NCBI GenBank assembly: GCA_021613535.1
Contig: CP075497.1
Location: forward strand, 7,626,001-7,690,000
Length of the DNA stretch: 64,000 nt
Reading direction: 5' to 3'
Source of the DNA: Adineta vaga
Lineage: Eukaryota > Rotifera
Both the position numbers and the translations under genes were made by a program. The notes beneath the pieces were generated by a model. It did no database searches. It saw nothing but the letters and a program-made list of their open reading frames with translations, and was not told the DNA's origin. This document shows positions 12,252-24,262 of this stretch, piece by piece. How positions within the stretch are numbered: the first letter of the stretch is position 1; every line of letters begins with the position of its first letter.

Positions 12252-13909
12252 ATTCTACGCGATCAAAAGAATGGGAAAGACATTTACCTTTACTTAGTTG
12301 TGTTTTATTAACCAAAGTTTTTTTTCAGTCATTCATAATCGTCCATAGTATCTTCACGTTTTTTTAATGCTTGTATGTAGAACTTTCACTGACTAAAATA
12401 AACTAAAGAGAAAAAAATGAACAAAATTCACTCTTTCATCGATAGATTGTTCTTTCAAAGACATATATGCACATCCATAGTGTAGAAATAGTGTGAAGAG
12501 AATATCAAAGCACCATCTACTTGATAAGCATAGGAGTTTCATGCCATAAAATAAATTATCAATCTTCATTTCTAATGGAATTAATATCACAAATGTTTTA
12601 TGGCATAATTGTCCTTTTCTGTATGGTTCATTAGATTCGTCATCGTTAACAGCAACGCTTGTCTTACGCATTCATACACTAGGAAAACTGTTATTTCTAG
12701 TAAGCTGATAGTTTTAGTAATATTGTGAGAAGTACTAGTGATGTTTACTACTTTCACTCTTATTCACACCCGTCTTTCATCTTACAAACTAGAAATATTG
12801 AGAATAGCGTGTTAACTATTTTCTTAAGTATTTATTCTTCCAGTAGCTTTTAAATATCACGAATGTACTATTTTGACTGTAATAAAAAATCAACATTGCT
12901 TCAATAACAAGAATGCATCCTATTATAAACGTACTCTGATGTTACCTTTTATGTACGTCATCTGGCGAAAACAAACCGTTTGCATTACTTATATTGGATG
13001 TACTTTTTCTCAGTTCTTTCACGTTTTCTTGACACAATGTTGAAAAAACTTCATAATATCATAGGCCTTTTTTTTCTCTCCCAAAAACGAAAGAAACAAA
13101 TATACGTAGATATGTAAATATACTTTAAACCTATCAGCATATTTTTGCACGAATATCGTTTTATTAATATGCAAATTATACTTCGTCGATTAGTAATAGA
13201 GAAGAAATTGTACCTAACATGTATATATTAATTGATAATTGCATGAAATAAAAATTTGTAAGTTAAAAATATCATCGAAAAAAACTTTGATATGAAACTA
13301 GAAGGACGCATACTTCGAAGGTGAAAGGAATAAAAAAATGTACTTTTTAACAACTCCATTCTGTTTAGGTGTTTACAACAATGATGAATTTGTGCACTAT
13401 TTTTTCTATTTGTCAAAGCACCACACGGTTTCTATTTGTATGCACTCTTGTCACAGGGGAATGCGGAGGTGAGAACCGTGGGACATAACACCTTCTCTGT
13501 TTTTAAAATTTTCGTTTTATTTTGCTGATCAAAATCAAGTCGTTTATCTTAATCTTTTGAAATCGTTTTTGAAAAAAGAAAAGAAAGAGTTGCATTCCTG
13601 TTGATATACTAATTTCTTTTCTTCAAATGCATTCGCTGTTCCTGTCTCTTACACCTATTTTTTTTACATTTATGAATGTACTTTTAGCAAACGTTTATTT
13701 ATAGACTATGTCCCGAGATGGTTTATAGCCTCTTTACTCTCAACATTTGCATCATATAATTAGTCACCGACTGGACTATATAAGCAGACAAAAATCTTGT
13801 AAAACTATTATCTACAAGTTTTCATTAGTGAAAAACGTTTTTTTGCTGAATACTTTTACAGTTATTTTATTTCTATTATACAAATACTTACGCATCTTTA
13901 TACATTACT
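12252..13909. other. Spacer between the two dioxygenase copies
   Basis: About 1.65 kb, AT-rich. A 92-codon minus-strand frame at 12393-12671 starts with ATG (MRKTSVAVNDDESNEPYRKG) and is the only ORF here with a balanced composition; it is not recognised and may be chance. A short G/C-richer patch at 13440-13495 stands out from the background, but I cannot fold it into a known RNA. The second copy's signal-peptide exon starts at 13910. Confidence 0.4.
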
Positions 13910-14950
13910 ATGACAAAATTTATTTGTTCTATTGTTGTACTCATCGTTTTAGTAACACTTTTTCATCGATCCAGTAGGTTTCTCAACTTTTGATTTATTC
14001 CTCATTTCTTATATGTTTGACTTTTACATCACGTAGTCGCATTAGAATCACAGCAACGATGTCGACGAGATGCTGCTTCAACATGTGTTCTCGTCGTGAA
14101 CTAACTGAAGGTCCATACTATTGGAATACATCACTCATGAGACAAAACATCTCGTAAGTCTTCTGACTTTATTATTATCATTCATAACATTTCTTTCTAG
14201 AGAGAACCGTGCTGGCTTTCCACTTCGTCTTCAAGTTATCGTAGCCGATATCAGCACATGTTTACCTATTGCCAATGCAGCTGTTACACTTTGGCATTGT
14301 GATGCAGGTGGAATCTATTCACATTACATTCAAGCTAGTCAAAACGTACAAAATCCACAAAATGATAATCAAACATTTCTTCGAGGTAACTACGCTTTTT
14401 TCCTTCCCCTTTTCTTTCCTAATGCATCTCGCATCTTCGTGACATGAATAGGTATTCAGTTGACAAATGCAAGTGGTGTAGCAACATTTGATACTATCTA
14501 TCCTGGATGGTATGTAGGTCGCGCCATACATATCATATCAAAGTTCATCTTGGTGGAACATATCTGAATGCATCGAGTTATTATTCAGGTGCTACTTATG
14601 TTCACACAGGTCAATTGTTTTTCAACGATTCGTTCAGCGATTTGGTGAATGCACAATCACCCTACAACAATCATAGTGGTAGTCGACTGTTGAATAGTGC
14701 CGATAATATTTATTTATCAGGAGGTTCATATACATTAATGGATGTTCAATATGTGAATTCCGGCAGTGGTTTTTCTGGTGGTCTAGTTACTTCAGTACAA
14801 CTTGCAGTAACAGGATTATCTTCATCGAATACTACATCAGCTACCACAGCGGTTTCGACAACGAGTAGTGGCACAATAACTACTATTTCTACAGCAGCAT
14901 CGAATTCTTGCGGTGGTCGTGCTGGTGGTCGTCCGTTCTGGTTATGGTAA
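13910..14950 (+). pseudogene. Intradiol ring-cleavage dioxygenase, copy 2, with two frame breaks
   Basis: Seen: same exon plan as copy 1. A signal-peptide exon (MTKFICSIVVLIVLVTLF) is followed by exons at about 14038-14154, 14201-14385 and 14452-14950, and it is nearly identical to copy 1 in the catalytic exons and in the intron between them. Two single-base losses relative to copy 1 break it. One, at about 14091-14097, just before the GPYYW motif, leads to a stop at once. The other, at about 14533-14537, lies inside the HMH iron-ligand motif. The C-terminal part is open to TAA 14948-14950 with a Ser/Thr-rich tail ending in CGGRAGGRPFWLW. As written it cannot give an active enzyme. Either it is a decaying duplicate or the assembly lacks bases here. 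Confidence 0.75.
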
Positions 14951-15370
14951 TGTTAACTTGAAGATGTTTATGCCTTGTGATACTTTATGACTATTTTGAA
15001 ACACATCTTGTGAATATATTTCATGACAGTGAAATTGTCTTGTGAGTTTTTTTGATATTTTTAAGGATGAAAAATTGATTACATGAATAAAATACTACAT
15101 TTTTTATAGAATCTTTCATATATTGATTGTACAACTTCATCTAATATCATATCAGCATAACTCATTGCGAACCAGTTCTGTCTTACCGATACCAAAATAG
15201 GGACAGTTAATCCTCAGTTTGTTTTATAATGTAAATGAATGATTTATTGCAGATTATGATCATATACATATACAAAAATGCGTCACACAAGAAACGAGAA
15301 TTTTAAGATATATGTCGTAAAAGAAAATTGTTAGTTATGAAAAGTCATCGTGTTCAGATTTGTTTTATCT
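14951..15370. other. Intergenic between convergent genes
   Basis: About 420 AT-rich bases. An AATAAA near 15087 can serve as poly(A) signal for dioxygenase copy 2. Nothing else is visible. Confidence 0.5.
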
Positions 15371-17420
15371 TTATGATTGTGGATACTGACATTTCACATT
15401 TTGAGCATAATCGCATCGATCAGCTTGAGAATTAAATCGAAGTGATGTTGGACAACTTCGACTCAATAACGTTCCATAAGCATTTCCACTCGCTCCTAAA
15501 TTATATAGACGTGAAAAATATCATTAGTAGTACAATTAAAAGTCAAACCTTGATGATAATGAATACATTCAAAATATTTTCCTTGAGCACAATTATATGG
15601 ATCAACAAAACGACCGTTTGATCGACATTGAAAATATTCTTTTATGAATGAAAATTAAATGATCATTTTATTCATTTTGAAAATTCTACTAACCATTTTC
15701 GCAATATCTTCCACTGTATCCACTTTTACATAAACAACGAGCTGAGACACCGGAACCTGGTGCATTTTCATAACACGTACCACCATTCACACATCGAACA
15801 CCATGACAATTACCAACCGCTACAGTATGCGTATCTAATAGAAATAAGTTTTTATCTTTGCACTACATCGAAATCATCTATTATCTGCACTCAAATATAA
15901 CCATAATAGTCAAACGAATATAAATATCAATACGGAAGATGATTTTCAATTGGACACAAAATACATCGTGCCATTTCAGATGACTTACTTAGTTTATGCT
16001 CACAAAATCGACCAGTAAAACCATTTGTACAAATACATGTTTGAGAAGCAAGCATACTGCATATACCACCATTTTGACATGGACAGAAAAGTGTACGAGC
16101 AGTACTAGTAGTTACTAGGAAAGAAAACGAAAAATTAATTAGGATCTAAATTAGTCTATCTATGTAAATCTAAAGTGAAAGTCTTGCTGCTTAAATTACC
16201 TGCTCGAGGTAAACATTGTGAACGAAAACTTCCATCTTGACAATAGCATATATACGATGCTTGTAAATCATAACAAACTCCACCATATTGACCTAAGTAT
16301 CTGGATAAAATATCGGATTCATATATATCTTTAAATTACTTACAAGGATTAGAAGCACATTCATTGACATCTGAAAGATTTCAATTCCAGTCGAAATAAA
16401 CTGATTATATTTTTTTACTTACTCATGTCACAAAAAACACCAGTATAACCTGGTTTACAAAGACATCGATAATCATTTGCTGTTTGTAAACATCGTCCAC
16501 CATTCATACAAGTTCGACTATCAAATGGATTACATGTATACGGAGAGTGTGTCGTTGTACTCATCGATGTTGTTAGCATTCGAGCAGTCGAAGCTGAATA
16601 TCCAAACACTTAAGAAAAGGAACATAGTCAAGTAATTTTTTATCAAATACATAACAAAGAAAAACGAATATTTACTTCGACATGATAAGCCAAATTGACC
16701 ATTTGGACATAAACAGACAAATGGAATGTTAGGATCAGTAAGTTGAAGACATTTGCCTGGATTACATGGATTTTTTGAACAGGGTGAAATTATTTGTTCT
16801 AAAATTAGACAATAATAATCGATTCGTCACATTCTTTTCTATCTTTAATACTATCACATAATTTTCCTGTCCATGTAGGTAAACAATTACAAAAATAACT
16901 AGCTAATCCTTCGATACATAAACCATTGATACATGGATTTGAATAACAACCACTACGAGTAACTAAATATATATAGAATCCTTATTATAAAAGTGATTTG
17001 TTACTCTTGATTATTTACCATTACAACTTGTTAAAGAAATTGCATCACCAGCACATCGACATAAATATCCATGAAGTAAACTTGGTACTACTTCACAAGT
17101 GCCTTGTCCACATGGTTTTCTTGAACATGGATCTATCAATTGAAGTCGATATATATATCATTCACAATTTCAACAAAACTATCAACAAACTTTCAGTTGG
17201 GCATGGTAAGATTGTATTTGAACCACTAGGACATCGACAAAAGTAAGGTAATGATGGATTTTGTGTTTGAATACACACACCAGATCCACAATTAATATTC
17301 GTACAAATATCTATCATCGATATAATCATTCTGGTCTTTTAGAAATATAATCAATTCAATTTAATTACCTTCGCTAGCAACGAAATGTACAAGAATAAAA
17401 CAGAAGCCGAATAGAATCAT
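15371..17420 (-). CDS. Secreted protein with about eight EGF-like repeats and a C-terminal chitin-binding (peritrophin-A) domain
   Basis: Seen: minus strand, start ATG 17418-17420, signal peptide MILFGFCFILVHFVASE, then roughly one exon per EGF-like module with short introns. Modules include CTNINCGSGVC at about 17285-17310, SRKPCGQGTC, YSNPCINGLC, SKNPCNPGKC, TCMNGGRCLQ, FCPCQNGGIC and VRCVNGGTC. The last part (15371-15640) reads CRSNGRFVDPYNCAQGKYFE, then SCPTSLRFNSQADRCDYAQN, the six-cysteine CBM14/peritrophin-A pattern. Stop TAA 15371-15373. Known: CBM14 binds chitin in cuticle, egg shell or gut matrix; EGF repeats mediate extracellular protein contacts. No membrane helix is visible, so it is probably secreted. 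Inferred: a matrix protein of a chitin-containing structure. Confidence 0.8.
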
Positions 17421-18119
17421 TTTGATTCAACTATGTGTCTTCCAACTAATACTGATGAATGCAATCGAATAGATCCGTGACAATCAGACATATTCGAAAA
17501 TAAAATCACATCGTTCTTTTTCTTTCTTTGATTCTCATATTTCCATAGTTCTTCACATACAATTGATGACGTTGTTTTTAAAGATTGAGGTCATTTGATC
17601 ATGTTGTCTGTCTCGTCATTTGTATAAAACAAAAGTAGTCGTCTTTACTATCACACATATACATTATTTTAGACCTTGGGAATAAGACGGACACAACATA
17701 TATCTCAACCGACTGAGAGTGTAATTTGATCGTGATGATTGAACAAAGACACGATATCTGATAAGAATGTATGAGACAAAATTCACTTGTTCTTCTTTTC
17801 GTGTCGAAGGACAGAACAAATCTTTTGATTTCTTTGCTTTTTTTAAAATCAAACTTGAATCGATTGTATGAAACAAATAATAGTTGTTTTCATATCGACG
17901 TCACTAAATGTAACTTTCAATTTTTAACTTATTCTTTCCATATAAACCTTATTCGATAGCCAAAAAGCTCTTCTCTTCTCTTCTCTCTCGTGCACACCTT
18001 ACGTTAAAAGGATTCACATTCTTTCATGACAATATAAACACATGCGCATATAAAAAGAAAAAGAAAAAAAACGTTATATAAAACTATTTGTTTCATTAAT
18101 CGTCATAGTAGAAGAAATC
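17421..18119. other. Divergent intergenic region
   Basis: About 700 bases between the minus-strand EGF/chitin-binding gene and the plus-strand gene at 18120; both promoters should lie here. A CT-rich run is at 17970-17995 and an A-rich run at 18050-18075. No other feature is seen. Confidence 0.5.
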
Positions 18120-20191
18120 ATGAGTTACGGATCAAATGTTTTAGCAGAATATCCAACATCATACAATCAATCTACATTACCCAATATTGACATAAATAGA
18201 CGTTCTACCTTTGAAAATTCCTATCCACCAGATAATTTCTATCAAAATGCTGATCCAAGATTTAATCAGGAAAGAACAATACATCATCGATCGTCAGTTT
18301 CTCAAAATTCTTCGACAACAAGTTCACGGAAACCTATTCCACCTAATCAAACAGCTCCACTATTAAATGAAATCCCGAAATATGAGGAAAGTCTTGGTAC
18401 AGCATCTAGTGTTGCTCGTTCAATGAACAATATAAATATTCAACAAAATCATAATCAACCAACAAATAATATTAATCATAAACCTCAATCTCAGCCGAAT
18501 CGAAACTTCTCACAGACTAAAATTCAACAGCAACAGACAACACGTATTCAACCTGATAGAGATGTAAATAAGGGAATTATGAATGGTGAATCTAATAGGA
18601 ATGATAATGTAAATCAGTCTGTTAATATGGAAGCATGGTTAGGTGACACAAAAAAGAAATCAATAGTAGATGAAAAATCAACGAAACAAGCATGGACTGT
18701 TAAAACTGATCATATGGATCCAACCCAACAAAATAAATCAATACGTTCGAAGACTAAATCTAAATCATTTACCAATTCAATAAATCGTGATAAAACCTAT
18801 GAAATTCAACAGGATCCATATTTTGATGCAGTTGATGATGAAAATTCATCTCCATCTTTTCATCAAACAACATCAACGCGAACTCATTTATCTACAAATT
18901 CATTTCGTAAGTTATTCCTTATTTATACAAATCTATCTATTCAAAATGGATTTATTAAGATCAAGCAAGTCTAAATAGTCCATCGAGAAATCCTAAAACT
19001 TCTTCATATGAACCACCATCACCAAAACGTGTACCAGGTACAATGCCAGTCAATTCTTGGAAGCGACAAGATCAATTACAAGTATTTGGTTCTATTCATT
19101 TATCAAATGTATGGATTATCTTCTTTCGTTTAGTTTCCACTTGATTCACTTCAACTAGATTCTTCTGAAAGTGAATTCACTGGTCGTGACAATATTCATA
19201 AGAATGCTGATGAACGTTTTCATGAAGCTCTACAAAAACTACGTGCTGATCGTGCTAAGCAACAAAAAGAATTAGTAAAAACAAACAAAATGTCTTATTT
19301 TGACGTTTTTTTTCTTCTACGGAACATGTTTTCACCTAGAGCGAAACAACAGCAAAACGTTTGCAATACGGTGATTATATTCGTCATTCTTCTAAAGATG
19401 AATTACTTCAAACTGTTGTGAAATCACCTTCAGGAACAGATTTTCTTGAATTCAAAAAAGGCAATTTATTATCTCTTTCTAAACAAGAAAAGGTTAAACA
19501 ATTCATTCGATTAGCAAAACAAAAGTCAATATTTTCTTTATATCAATAGAAAGAACTTTATGATCAATCAAGATCTTATGCAGAACGAATTCGATATCGA
19601 AATTATGATAAATGGCATGAAAATGAAATAGCAAAATCTCTTCAAAAGAATGCCCTTCAAAAAGATGCTTATCAAGTAACTTGCACTTATTATTATTTTT
19701 TCTTCATCTTTCTATGTCTATTTAAATAGGAATCGGAATCAAGTAATTTAACTCCACGTCAAAAAATGAAAAATGCTAAATCAAAATCTGTTAATCGTAC
19801 ATTAAAACAACATGGATCAGATTTGACAACAAAAACAACAAAGAAAATGGAAACAAAACAAAGACTTGTTGGTGATAGTAATCGAATAAAAACAAATGAA
19901 AACTTGCATACATCTTTTGTTCGTGATCATCGATTAGATGAGGAGTATGGAAAGTATCCCGCTTTTATTAGCAATCATAAAAAAATTGATTCTGAAAGTA
20001 AGAAGAAAAGAGTTCGCTATGCTAAATACGATTCTGTTGGACGAGAAACAAGTGGTGTTGACGATAATGCAGATAATTATGCTAGACATACTCCACGAAC
20101 CATGCATTTAAAACTTCGTCAAGTTAGCAGTAATTTATATTCTTTAGAAGAAGAAAAACCATTTGATGATGTTCGTTATAAAAGACGATAG
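18120..20191 (+). CDS. Unrecognised charged, Asn/Gln-rich protein
   Basis: Seen: start ATG 18120-18122 (MSYGSNVLAEYP), a long first exon to 18906, then exons joined by short GT-AG introns (next ones from about 18967, 19133, 19341, 19550 and 19730), stop TAG 20189-20191. The first third is Asn/Gln/Ser-rich and probably disordered. The middle is charged and helical (DERFHEALQKLRADRAKQQK, then KELYDQSRSYAERIRYRNYD), and the end is basic with KKKRVRYAKYDS. No signal peptide or membrane helix. I do not recognise a family. The helical stretches resemble microtubule- or cilium-associated proteins in style only. The next gene has a similar composition and may be related. Confidence 0.6.
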
Positions 20192-20790
20192 ATGATGAAT
20201 CAAATCATTTTTTTTTGTATTTCTTTTTCTGATCATTATGAAAAGAATCGTGAATAAACATGTTCATGAGATTCTTGTATGAGTTATATATTGTGAATAA
20301 ATAAGACACAAAATTTCTCGTTTTCATCAAATAATAAAGAAAGCGAACTTTTTTTCTTCCTCGACAAGTTATTTTTACGTCGCTATGATGAATTTCTTTT
20401 TATTTGAATGCGATTTAAATTTTGACGTTACTTCTCGATCGTTCTGTTTGATTGTTGTTGTTGTACACATTTGTCGCTTCTCTTCTTCTTCTTTGATTTA
20501 TTTCTTATCAACGCTGCTTCTAAATAACAGCTACTTATTAATGAAAAAAGTCAAGTTCACTTTTTTTTTCGTCTAACAAAAGTATTTGCTCGTTGACAAA
20601 TATACATATCGTCTTAATTGAGTGGCATATTCGATACAATTTGTCACCTTTTTCTTTTATTCTAAATTCCAATTAACAACGAAAACATCTGAAGAGAGCA
20701 AAAAACATCTTATTTCATCTAAAATAAACATTCAAAACACATAAGAGTGGCATTCAAACGCTTGTACATTCGTATAAAACAACAAGAAAA
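20192..20790. other. Short intergenic between two plus-strand genes
   Basis: About 600 bases. AATAAA hexamers at about 20254 and 20298 fit the 3' end of the upstream gene. The rest is T-rich with no protein pattern. Confidence 0.5.
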
Positions 20791-23526
20791 ATGAATGCAC
20801 TCGAAACAGAATATTCATTTTTGGCACCAACATGGAAATTACCGCCTGTAGCAACTCCATCAATGTATTCTCGAGCGTATGGAGCACCATATGCATCCAA
20901 TGAATTAGATAACGATCTCGATTGGGTAAGTATAAACACAGTGAGAGAATTGAAAAAATTTCAATGGAATATATGTATATATATATAGGTTCTATGGAAA
21001 AATACTTTATATAATTCACGACATATTCCATCATATTTGCTTTCATCAAGATCTTCTTACGATTATTCAATGCCAACAAATCAACAACGACCAATAATTC
21101 CTTCAGTTCCCTCACAACAGCAACAACAACAACAACAACAGCAGCAGTATTATCAAATACCAAACGTACATCCAAAACAATCTCATTCGTTTCATTATCA
21201 GCCACCAAATAGTTTTTCACAAAATACGCATACTCTTCAAACGTCTCAAACTTTTGAACCAAATCATAATCAAAATGTTAATCGAGAAATTACATATTCG
21301 ACAGCAGTTCAAAATAATCATTCTTCACCATCAACACAAAAACGACGTGTACAGATAATCGATCACAATCGTCGAACACCATCAAGAGCTATTAATGATC
21401 ATACATCTGGGAGAAATAGTTATAATTCTCCTCAGCAAACATCTAATATGAATAAATCTCAGATGAAATCGAAATCATCTGTAACAAATCAAGAAAATCG
21501 ATTTGGTTATACTGGAAATCATTTTAATATTCATGAATATCTCTACGGTCTATCGGCACCTGATCCTGGTTAGTGAGAAGAATTTTTGATTATTCAAAAG
21601 AAACCTTTTCTAAACATTTGTTTCTTTCAGGTAGCTATGTCGATGCTTTTCGACATCATCAACGTCGTTTACAGGACGAAAAACTAACTCGAAAATTTGT
21701 CTTGAATGACTATAAAAATTTTGCTCAAAACGGTGGTTTTGGTCCTGCATTTGGAAAAACCGATCATGGAATATCGAAAGATAAGGTTTGTATCAAAAAA
21801 ATCTTTCGTTTTTTTTTTGCTGAACTAAAAGTTCATTCTTCTTCCAATTAGGTTAATAATCAAAATCGAAGAACAGTTTATGCAAAAGAAGTTCGAGAAA
21901 ACAATCAACAAAAAGTCGAAACACAAAGACGTTTACAAACAAGTTATTCACAACAACGAAATCCAACTGGATCTGTACCAAAATATCAACGGGTATGAAC
22001 GATTGAAATTCTTTTCGATTAACAACACATCTATTCGAATTAACTAATCATACACTTTTTGCAGCATGATGCCACTAAATCCGACTTTTCGTCTGCACGA
22101 GAGGTGAGAGAATTTGAACGAAAAATCAGACGTGAACACAATAAAAAATGCAAATGTTCTTTGCATACATAATCACACTAGACGAATGTTTAATATGTAC
22201 ATATTGTCAATTGATGTAATTCGCTTTTTTTTACAATATTGATTGACTTTCTTGTTTTGTAAATATCTTTTGTGGGTCATAACTTGTGTGTTTATTATTG
22301 TCTTACGTTATTGGGGATGATTTCGGTTATAATTAGAATGATTTATTCTGTATTTGTAGGCTCGTGAATATGCGGATACGATCGAAAAACCTCGACAGAC
22401 CAAATCATTGGTGCGTTTGCGTGATCCTATGTCCGGCAATGTTATTATTCCTGATGCTTTACATCAATCTCGTCAAAATCTAATCACTTAACCTATATTT
22501 ATCCTTTGTTTTGCTTTCTTAGATGACACTATATCCTGCTTTGTGTTTCATAAATTCTTTTCTTTATTATTTGTATATATATATATATCTATCTATATGT
22601 GATTAATACTATCGTTTGTTAATTAGTTGCTTAAGTTTGTTTGGTTATTCATATAGTTCTTTGATCGAAGTTTATATGTGAAGTGATTTGAAAAAAAAAG
22701 TCTTGTCTCAAAGATTTCTACTAAACAAATAATGTTGGAAGAAAATACTCAACGAACGACGAAGGTTATCATAATAAATCTATTCGTTCGATATTGTTAT
22801 TTATATGAGTGAATGTCTAACAGACTTTTCTCAATAAGAAAAACTAATTAATGATAGAAGTATGTCTGATCATTTCTTTTTCCTTGATTATGTTTTGAAA
22901 GAAAAATCTACTTGACAATTCCTTGCTTATTTCGTTTGTATCAGTATCTATGACTTCAAGAGTTCAGTGATCTATTAGTTTATATTTCATAGGTTGCTAC
23001 CAATCTCTCATTAGAACCTCCAGTTATCTTACCAGTAATCACACCTTTATCAAGCAATGAACGTCATTCCAGTTTAAGTGATCTGTTACCTATTGAATTT
23101 GATATAGAACAATCAAGACGTTTTTCATCTTCGAATACTATATCAACTGAAAAACGTCGTGTTCGTTTTCAACCTCATAATCTCGTTCGACGTCGTTCAA
23201 GTACATTTACAGAAATTCCGTCGTATAATTTGGAAAAGAATCTGTCATCAAAAGTTCGTGATGAAAAAGATCAAAAACAAAAAAAGAATTTCGAAAATTT
23301 TCAAAAATCTTCTCAACTTTCACCACAATCATCTCAAAATCAAAATGAAAAACAATCAATGAATTTACGTAAAACAATGTTAAGTAATCATTTGACAAGA
23401 ACGAATCTCAATAAGAATAATAAACCTCATTCGTCTATTCCTCCAACAAAGTTCAAATTAGAAAATTATGACTTTAAAATAAATGGAATTCCTCGTCATA
23501 ATGCGAATGATTCATTTCATCAATAA
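20791..23526 (+). CDS. Gln-rich protein, tentatively JHY-like
   Basis: Seen: start ATG 20791 (MNALETEYSFLAPTWKLPPV), exon 1 to 20925, exon 2 from about 20990 containing 11 consecutive Gln, then short exons. Notable stretches are YVDAFRHHQRRLQDEKLTRK, FAQNGGFGPAFGK, VYAKEVRENNQQKVETQRR and AREYADTIEKPRQTKSL. Three ends are possible. The frame runs to TAA at about 22169-22171 if the donor at about 22103 is not used. A next exon from about 22362 can stop near 22491. Or that exon can splice at its TCATTG|GTGCGT donor to a last exon from about 22992 to TAA 23524-23526, which is in frame and rich in Ser and Arg. I chose the longest. The GGFGP ... YAKEVREN order recalls JHY (C11orf63), linked to ependymal cilia; this is from memory and weak. 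No signal peptide. Confidence 0.5.
21115..21147 (+). repeat. CAA/CAG repeat coding for 11 Gln
   Basis: Mixed CAA and CAG codons inside the second exon of the Gln-rich gene. It is a simple coding repeat and likely length-variable. Confidence 0.9.
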
Positions 23527-23640
23527 AAACGAAACTATTTATTTACTTTTCTTTTCTCTCTTTCTTTCTTTCTTTTTTTTGTGGAGACAGAGGTTAGATA
23601 AAACGACATGTATGAAAGGTCATATTAGATATCATCAAAC

Positions 23641-24262
23641 ATGCCGGAGAGTCTCGAACATATTGACAAAAAAGCATCAAAAGAAGAGAAATATAAACAA
23701 GTTTTGATTGAAATCAAAAGTTTAGTTCAACATGAAAAAGATTTAATTGCCAATTTAGCAAATGTTAGTGCAATACTCAAAGAAATCTTTGCTTTTTGGT
23801 GGGTAGGATTCTATTTAGTTAAAGATAACCAACTGGTACTTGGTCCATTTCAAGTAAGAATATCAACATAGAGAATTTTTTTTGTAAATTTAGTTATTAT
23901 TTTTCTTTTCAAAGGGTCCATTAGCATGTACAAGAATTCAATTGAATAAAGGTGTTTGTGGTACAAGTTGGGCGGAACATAAAACTATTCTAGTACCAAA
24001 TGTTCATCAATTTCCAGGTCATATCGGTATGAAAAACATTGTGAGTGTTAGCAATACATGAATTGATTTTTTTCGTATAGCTTGTTCATCAGCTTCACTA
24101 TCTGAAATAGTCGTACCAATTATTCGAATAACATCTGATGATAAACAAGAACAAGTATTAGGTGTATTGGACGTTGATAGTGAATTTGAAGGTCATTTTG
24201 ATGAAATAGATCAATATTATTTAGAACAATTGGTTCGTGAATCAATTGAACCATGTTTTTGA
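23641..24262 (+). CDS. Free methionine-(R)-sulfoxide reductase (fRMsr), GAF domain
   Basis: Seen: exons 23641..23853, 23915..24026 and 24081..24262 give 168 residues, start MPESLEHIDKK, stop TGA 24260-24262. The single GAF domain reads FWWVGFYLV, LVLGPFQGPLACTRI, GVCGTSW, VHQFPGHIACSSASLSEIVV and GVLDVDSEFEGHFDEID. The three cysteines in PLACTRI, GVCGTS and IACSS match the Cys positions used for catalysis and resolution in bacterial and yeast fRMsr. Length is usual for the family. Known: the enzyme reduces free L-methionine-(R)-sulfoxide, with thioredoxin as electron donor; it is common in bacteria, fungi and protists and missing in mammals. Inferred: an antioxidant, methionine-recycling enzyme of the cytosol (no signal peptide). 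Two ordinary short introns show it is a settled nuclear gene. Confidence 0.92.

Noticed and set aside
13436-13500. G/C-richer patch considered as a small RNA gene
   Set aside because: I could not build a cloverleaf, an snRNA-like Sm site or the known bdelloid spliced-leader sequence from it.
20732-21262. 176-codon minus-strand frame opposite the Gln-rich gene
   Set aside because: It is the antisense shadow of the first exons of the plus-strand gene; its Val-rich run is only the complement of the CAA repeat.
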